From: Areca catechu
Taxonomy: Eukaryota > Streptophyta > Magnoliopsida > Arecales > Arecaceae
Assembly: GCA_021397845.1 (NCBI GenBank)
Contig: CM038043.1
Span: forward strand, 32,487,501-32,551,500
Length of the DNA stretch: 64,000 nt
Direction of reading: 5' to 3'
How positions within the stretch are numbered: the stretch's first letter is position 1; the number at the start of each line of letters is the position of its first letter. Shown piece after piece: positions 58,786 to 64,000 of the stretch. Below the pieces are notes generated by a model. It saw nothing but the letters and a program-made list of their open reading frames with translations. It ran no database searches and was not told the DNA's origin. A program made the translations under genes and the position numbers.

Positions 58786-59262
58786 CTAAATGTAGGTAGC
58801 AAAAGGAATAGGCTTTAAAAGCTCATGCATCCTAGTAATCTCATCAAAATGAAACTTCATGGCTCTAAAATTATGATAGGAATCCGAGACTTGGGATAAT
58901 TTAGGAAAATCTTGAAATAGACCTTGATTACTCATGATGACCTTAAGATTAGAATTTTGATCTACAGGCAGGATGCTTCTAGGTAGTTGAAGGTCATCAG
59001 GAAAGTCTTCTAGAATAATGATTGGGTTCTTCTCAGGTATTTGAAGGAGTTCTTGTGTCGAAGCTAAAGTATTGGGTTCTTCCTGAGGGCATTGTCTTAC
59101 GGGAACCAAGTCCTCACTAAATTTTGGTTGTTCTGATGTTTCAGGACTAGGCTCAATAATCTTTTCTTTAGCAAAGATTTCCTCAGGTAAGGTACTAAAG
59201 TTGTTCTCTTCACAGTCTTCCCCTTCATTTTCATCTATTAAACTTATGTCAGTCTCATACAT
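58786..59262 (-). CDS. Acidic ORF of chromovirus D, mosaic remnant
   Basis: A 158-residue open frame between gag-N and integrase remnants. The first half is acidic and Pro/Glu-rich (DENEGEDCEENNFSTL, EPSPETSEQPKFSEDLVP). The last 30 residues (FHFDEITRMHELLKPI, then ATY) align with the integrase segment around the second Asp, but that Asp and its neighbours are deleted, so it cannot be catalytic. The first part may be the acidic gag-protease linker of the family or unrelated sequence. It takes the place of protease, RT and RNase H. I do not recognise a function. Confidence 0.45.
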   Translation of the reverse strand: MYETDISLIDENEGEDCEENNFSTLPEEIFAKEKIIEPSPETSEQPKFSEDLVPVRQCPQEEPNTLASTQELLQIPEKNPIIILEDFPDDLQLPRSILPVDQNSNLKVIMSNQGLFQDFPKLSQVSDSYHNFRAMKFHFDEITRMHELLKPIPFATYI

Positions 59263-59297
59263 ATATTTACTAGGTTCAAATTTGCCTTCTTCCTTCC

Positions 59298-59558
59298 CTA
59301 GCCCTTAGTTTGAGGATACCCTAAGTCTTGAGTATTCATGAACTCAACTTGTACTTCAGGGTTCTTACTCTTATCATTCATATGAGCTAATAGGAAAGTA
59401 GGAGTTGGTTGGTCTAAAGAAAATTGTTTAGCCAGCATTTGGTTCAATTGGACCATTAGATCATTTAGGCCTTTCAGCATGGTTTCAAGATTTGGGTCCA
59501 TGGCTACACTGGACTAGGCTTGGATTGGTGAATATGGTGTCCCTGCTCTAGTTGTCAT
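59298..59558 (-). pseudogene. Chromovirus D gag N-terminus
   Basis: The ATG at 59558 opens MTTRAGTPYSPIQA, close to chromovirus A gag, then a TAG at 59514-59516 (CAG in relatives), then MDPNLETMLKGLNDLMVQL, a coiled-coil-prone start. After about 85 codons it stops (59298-59300) without a capsid or CCHC domain. The frame then changes into the acidic ORF. Confidence 0.7.
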
Positions 59559-60587
59559 GCATGCAAATGGACTCAAGCTCGAGCTAAGGTTTCCTAGACC
59601 TAGAGCACAAATTAGAGGTCTAATTAAGTGAACCAACTAGCTAGTAGTACTTATGGGACTTAGCCAAGTAGGTGGTGGGGAGTGAAGGTCCCTGATTGCC
59701 AACCTTAGACACCAATCTGAGATTGGCCAAGTAGGCGGACCAAATCACAAGCCCTGATGCACCAATCCTAGACACCAAGCCAGTAAGCACACACCAATTA
59801 GCTGACACAGTTAACTTGACCCTAACCTGAACCCAATTTGTTGGTGTCCCTAACCCACTAGGGCAATTAATGTTCTACTCAATTTTAATTAATGGACTGG
59901 GATCGATATGCTGGTTGGTGATTTTTGGGCTAGGGACAGGTGATGAAACCCTGACCCTATGTCAAATTGATGCCCTTAATTTGATTTCTCATGAGATGAA
60001 TGAAATGCAAAGGTGCTGTAGAAGTGTATTGCAGTTTGAAAGTAGTGTGGAAAATGTGATGAAAAAATATCCAAAAATTCTAAAAAATTCACAGAGGATT
60101 TGTAACTTATATGTTTCAATGTAGTTGAAAGAAATTTTAAAACTAAAATCTAATTACTCTAAGCAGATCCTACAAATGAAGATAAATAAAAAGGATAGAA
60201 CAAAACCCTAATGATAGTGTCGAACTGCAGAAATTTTCATTTTTTTCATAATTTTTTTCTGATGATGAAATTTAATATGGTGATAACTGACTTAAAAAGG
60301 AACAAGAAAAAAAATACTTCAATAAAAAATTAGTGACTTGCCTTTGGAGCTACAGACAGATTACAGTAAATAGATGCAAATTTTCAGAAAACAGAACCTA
60401 ATCAAACAAGTGCAATGGCTTACCCAAACTTCAATCTAAAAAATTCACATCTGGCCAGGGGCTCATTATTCCCATGGGTCGTGACAGTGTACTGGAGTAC
60501 ACCCGCTCAGGAGACGTGAATTTTAGATCTTGCTTGGATTTAAAGAGGACTATTCTACCTTAATGCAACCATGCTCTGATACCAATT
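59559..60587 (-). other. Chromovirus D leader with primer-binding site
   Basis: Primer site 60573-60584, exact tRNA-iMet complement on the minus strand. The leader keeps the chromovirus blocks (for example the ACCTGTCCCTAGCCCAAAA word shared with chromovirus A) and stem arms 59927-59938 / 59845-59856. No coding frame supported. Confidence 0.82.
59845..59938 (-). other. Conserved leader stem, chromovirus D
   Basis: On the minus strand TGTCCCTAGCCC pairs with GGGTTAGGGACA (one G-U) around a 70-nt loop. Confidence 0.55.
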
Positions 60588-61884
60588 TGATGCGGCAAGC
60601 ATATGATTAATGTTTTGAAATGGTTTGTAGAGCAATGAAACCTAATTACACTAGCATTGTACTCATCATAATAAGACTTAAGGATTATAAGAAATGAGAT
60701 TTTTACTTGATTAGACACAATCCTAAACTAAGAAGGAAGAAGATCTAGACAATAGGGGCTAATGATTGTGGACTTACCTTGATGAGCTTTCCAACCTTCT
60801 TTTGATTCATACCTTGAAACTACCAATGCTCAAAACTGAAGAACCTGGATAACAGAGATCAGAACCCTGGACTTGGGGCTTCAGCTTGTTGGTTCTTTGT
60901 CAAGGTGAACCCGGTTCACAACTCAAAGACTTCAAAGGACCCTGTAATGAAGATCAATGTTAAGGAAGAAGGATAAGAACATATAGAAGGGATGGGAGAA
61001 TTTATGAACTAAGAACAGAAATTTGAGAAGATTTGGCTGACTCCAATGCCTTCACGTGAACTTGGAAGATGCTTTGCTAGGGGAAAAGAATGGCTTTGGC
61101 GTGGAGGAAGAGGATGGGAAACTTTCACATAAGGAAAAAAAAAAATACAAGACAACTTCTACTTCCAAAATTCAACTTCAATTTTCATTCATTCCCAAAA
61201 TCAATCTTTTACAATGGGGCGTCCAAGGCTTTTTAATAGCCTTACAAAACTTTTGAAATTTGAAAACTCCCGAAATTGTGGAGGATTACAAGGGAGGTTG
61301 GAGGATATGGGGCCTTGTTACATGGGATAAGGAGAAATTCATGGAGATTCTCCCCAAATTGTGGAGGATTACAAGGGAGGTTGGAGGATATGGGGCCTTG
61401 TTACATGGGATAAGGAGAAATTCATGGAGATTGGCCAGTTTCTTTGAATTTAAAATACTTGGTCGATCTCCCCTTTAGGTGCCCATTTGAAGGTAACGTG
61501 GCTGATGATGTGGCGTCCCTGGTGGCTGCTTTGTTGGCATGGTGATGTGGAATTCCAGCTTGGTGGACCAAGGTCTTGATTTGGAAGCTCCAAGTGGTTT
61601 GGTGAACCTCAACTTGAAGTAGCTTGGACTTGATTTAAATAAACCTAATGGAACTCTAATTGAGTTCTTATTTGAACCCAGATTGAGATAGGACATAATT
61701 ACAGGACTCGATTGGACATAATTACAGGATTCATGAAATTGAAACTATGTAATTACAAGACTCTTGAAAGTAAATTGCCCTTTACAAGAAAAATTTAACC
61801 TAGTGATCTTCGATCCAAAGTGGAATCAGGTTAACCTTATTTGAGTGGGGTTTTATTCTGCTTCTGCTTCTGGTGTCCACACCA
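60588..61884 (-). repeat. Chromovirus D 5' LTR
   Basis: A 1297-bp LTR, partner of 56760-57977, with the same ends. It is longer because an 83-bp segment starting near 61267 is repeated in tandem near 61350. Confidence 0.9.
61267..61432. repeat. 83-bp tandem duplication in one LTR of chromovirus D
   Basis: Two nearly identical copies, differing in the CTCCCG versus CTCCCC start. The other LTR has a single copy around 57441-57525. Confidence 0.88.
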
Positions 61885-61889
61885 CTTGC
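61885..61889. repeat. Target-site duplication of chromovirus D, right copy
   Basis: CTTGC, identical to 56755-56759. Confidence 0.88.
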
Positions 61890-62455
61890 CCACGGTTAAG
61901 GGATGGCAGCGGAATGCAACCCACCGCATGACCCGTAATTGGGCAGTTTAACAAGAGACGAGACTTGACCCTGGGGGGCAACCTGCCGATCATGGATGGC
62001 ACACAATTGCAACCCTGTAGAGGACCCCAGCAAAGGGGTCGAAGCCTGACCAGATGGAGCCTACTACCTTGTCGATCCCCGATGCTTGCGGACCGGGAAC
62101 ATGAGCAATTTAAGAGGGTGCTACTGGTGATGTAAAACTTTCTTTTAATTACCTAAGCCCCTTTTTCATGCAACTCTGCCTTTTACCTTGTAGGGACATC
62201 TCCATCTGACTCAAAGTCCGGTGGGCACAAGCTGGGCCCCATATCAGACCTGCCTTCATCAACTGCGCTCGTAGCCCGAAGGTGGCACGAAGATGTCGTC
62301 TACCACGAGACTCGTAATATGGTAGCTCATCAATAATGTGGGCCTCTCCATCAGGCCTGCGCTCTCCAGCCGAGCTCACAACTAGAGGCGGCGGCAGGGC
62401 AATCCACCACCTATCGCGTGACTCATAGTTCGACACTCTTCTTCAACAAGCCAGG
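61885..62455 (+). pseudogene. Tat-3 pol end and 3' region, remnant
   Basis: The plus strand still shows a Tat pol terminus (GAYYLVDPRCLRTGN, then NLRGCYW and a stop near 62132), matching GAYYLTELDGARFLQTWN of Tat-1. It then shares CTTTTACCTTGTAGGGACAT with the Tat-1 3' region. Most of gag-pol is missing between leader and pol end, so Tat-3 is an internally deleted, probably non-autonomous element. It is cut at 62456 by LTR E. Confidence 0.65.
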
Positions 62456-64000
62456 TGATGCGGGACAAATAAATTAAACTAAATTACTATGAGTAAGATC
62501 TAATTATCTAAGGATAGTAGAGAATGATTTTTATATTTTTTTTAGATTTTTAAAGAAGACTTGAAGGAGATAGCGAAGAAAACTAGTTTAGTTAACTACC
62601 CATACAAGTAAACCTAAAAAATAATTAGGAAAGCAGGATCTGATGGCTAAGAAACCATCGAAACTAGGATTAACTTTCAACTAATCAGAAACTAAAGAGG
62701 AAGGAAGAGGTTTAAAGTTACCAACGAAGATCGATTCTTCAAGTCTAACAGGACTCTCAAGATTGTCATGGTAGGGTTTCAAGAACTCGATCCCGGGCTC
62801 CGATTTTCCGTGCGATACCGGTTCCGAGGCAAGATTACCTGACTTCGATTCTTGATCACCTACAAATACTCAATAAAGGAAATTCAAGTTAGGAATCAGC
62901 AAAGAAAGGAAAAGAAGGAAAGGGAAGGGTTAGAAGCAATAGTTGGATTTTTTTGTCGGCTGGATAGGTAGGGCTTCACACCCCTCGATGTTCCGTAGAA
63001 CAAAGGAAGGGCCTCACACCTCGCGATGTACACAACAAAGAAAAAATTTTAGTAGAATAGCTTTTTTTATTGATGAATGAATGAATAAAATTTCAAGAGA
63101 TTGAGGGGTATTTATAGACCCACAACCAGTGGTGTAAGGGATTCAAACAGTAGTCTTTTCCTCTCTTGGACTACAACTCCTGGAATTTTGGTTTGGCCTG
63201 GACTCATGCTTGTTGGGCTGATCTGGACTCTTTTCAAAAGTGGGAGCCAACCATGAGCTTTTCATCCAAAATGGGTGCCAAAATGGAGATAGGGTGAGGT
63301 GGCTTGATATAGGGTCAAGATGCTTCATCACTTGTCCTTGATTGCTGGACTCAAGAGTTTGGATGATGTGGGCTTTTGTAGGTGAGTGGAATCTTTAGTC
63401 TGGATAGGAAAAGACTCAAGAGCTTTGATGAAACTCTTGAGTTCTAGGAACTTAAGTAGGTGGCAACCTGTTTGAATGAAATAATTGAGGTGAAACCCTT
63501 GGACCTCCAACACCTTGCACACTTTTGGTTAAAACTCTTTAGAAGTTGGCATGAAGGAGGGGAAGAATTGCTTGGCCAGCACCTTATTATTTTGGCATGG
63601 AATACATGAAATGGATGGTTCTAATTTGGTAGAAACCTTCTTAATTACTCATCCTAAAAAAAGTTGGCGTGAAGTCTTCTCATGTGGGCACCAATTACTT
63701 CTTAAGTGTCCAAAAAAAACATGGCATGTGGGATGTTCGAAATAGAGTGACATGGCTTGTGTTCTTGTCTCAAAATGACATGTCCAAACATGACATGTGT
63801 TGATGTCCCCTGATGATGTGGCAGGTGTTGTCCAATATTCTTGAAAATGTGGTACCAAAAATAAATTGACTTGGCCTAGCACATGGCTTGTCTTGGGCTA
63901 GCACATGGATCTTCAATTGGATGCACACGAAGTCACATGGGTCTTCAATTAGGTCCCCCTTGTAATACAGGACTCAATAACTTATTTTTACAAGACTCAA
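62456..64000 (-). repeat. LTR E, chromovirus-type, runs off the window
   Basis: Starts TGATGCGGGAC, of the same pattern as the plus-strand starts of LTRs B, C and D. A minus-strand TATA box (TATAAATA) is at 63109-63116. No CACCA end is reached by 64000, so it exceeds 1545 bp. The preceding CCAGG (62451-62455) would be its target-site copy. Small open frames inside show no domains. Orientation is inferred from the termini and the TATA box. Confidence 0.6.
63109..63116 (-). promoter_or_regulatory. TATA box of LTR E
   Basis: TATAAATA on the minus strand, in a GTCTATAAATACCCC context. Confidence 0.6.

Overview
This window looks like intergenic heterochromatin from a large plant nuclear genome. 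Essentially every interpretable base belongs to LTR retrotransposons, with four kinds visible: chromodomain-bearing Ty3/gypsy elements (chromoviruses) primed by initiator tRNA-Met, Tat-lineage Ty3/gypsy elements with a second RNase H and an antisense accessory gene, one Ty1/copia family, and their solo or truncated LTRs. I found no host protein gene, tRNA, rRNA or CRISPR array. The species cannot be named from the sequence. My element names: chromovirus A (inner + strand array), B (outer - strand element), C (older - strand element), D (internally deleted - strand element), LTR E; Tat-1, Tat-2, Tat-3; copia-1.

Left half (1-28723), nested insertions. Chromovirus C (-) contributes gag at 1-152 and 25766-26393, a leader, and a 5' LTR at 27275-28723. 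It was split by chromovirus B (-, 153-25760), whose LTRs are 153-1808 and 24108-25760 and whose target-site duplication is ATATG. Inside B lies chromovirus A (+), not as one copy but as a tandem array: truncated pol, LTR (6283-7666), full internal region, LTR (13724-15107), full internal region, LTR (21164-22547), period about 7440 bp. An inverted junction near 3018/3019 shows that B lost gag-C to integrase-N, and that A lost its first LTR, leader and gag in the same place.

Middle (28724-49492). Chromovirus C sits in Tat-1 (+). Tat-1 has a stop-riddled protease-RT-RNaseH-aRNaseH-integrase region (28724-32633), a 13-copy 30-bp minisatellite (32731-33120), an antisense three-exon accessory gene (45348-47530, -) and a 3' LTR (48062-49492). 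Copia-1 interrupts it: LTR 33300-35747, decayed gag-pol, LTR 40984-43428, then a second leader and partial gag ending at 45347.

Right (49493-64000). Tat-2 (-) has the mirror layout: part of a 3' LTR, a purine tract, its accessory gene on the opposite strand (50265-52340, +), a 46-bp minisatellite, and integrase plus aRNaseH (53090-54977, -). Tat-3 (+) is an LTR at 54978-56433 with leader and a pol-end/3'UTR remnant, split by complete but internally deleted chromovirus D (56760-61884, TSD CTTGC) and ended by LTR E (62456 onward).

The most interesting signals are non-canonical: (1) the Tat accessory genes lie antisense to pol and carry two GT-AG introns at matching positions in both elements, with matching phase at intron 1; (2) the copia leader holds four hairpins with a shared loop and different but complementary stems; (3) the chromovirus leaders conserve a 12-bp long-range stem closing a 67-70 nt loop in four families with unrelated LTRs. 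Intact reading is rare, and nothing here looks like a currently intact autonomous element.
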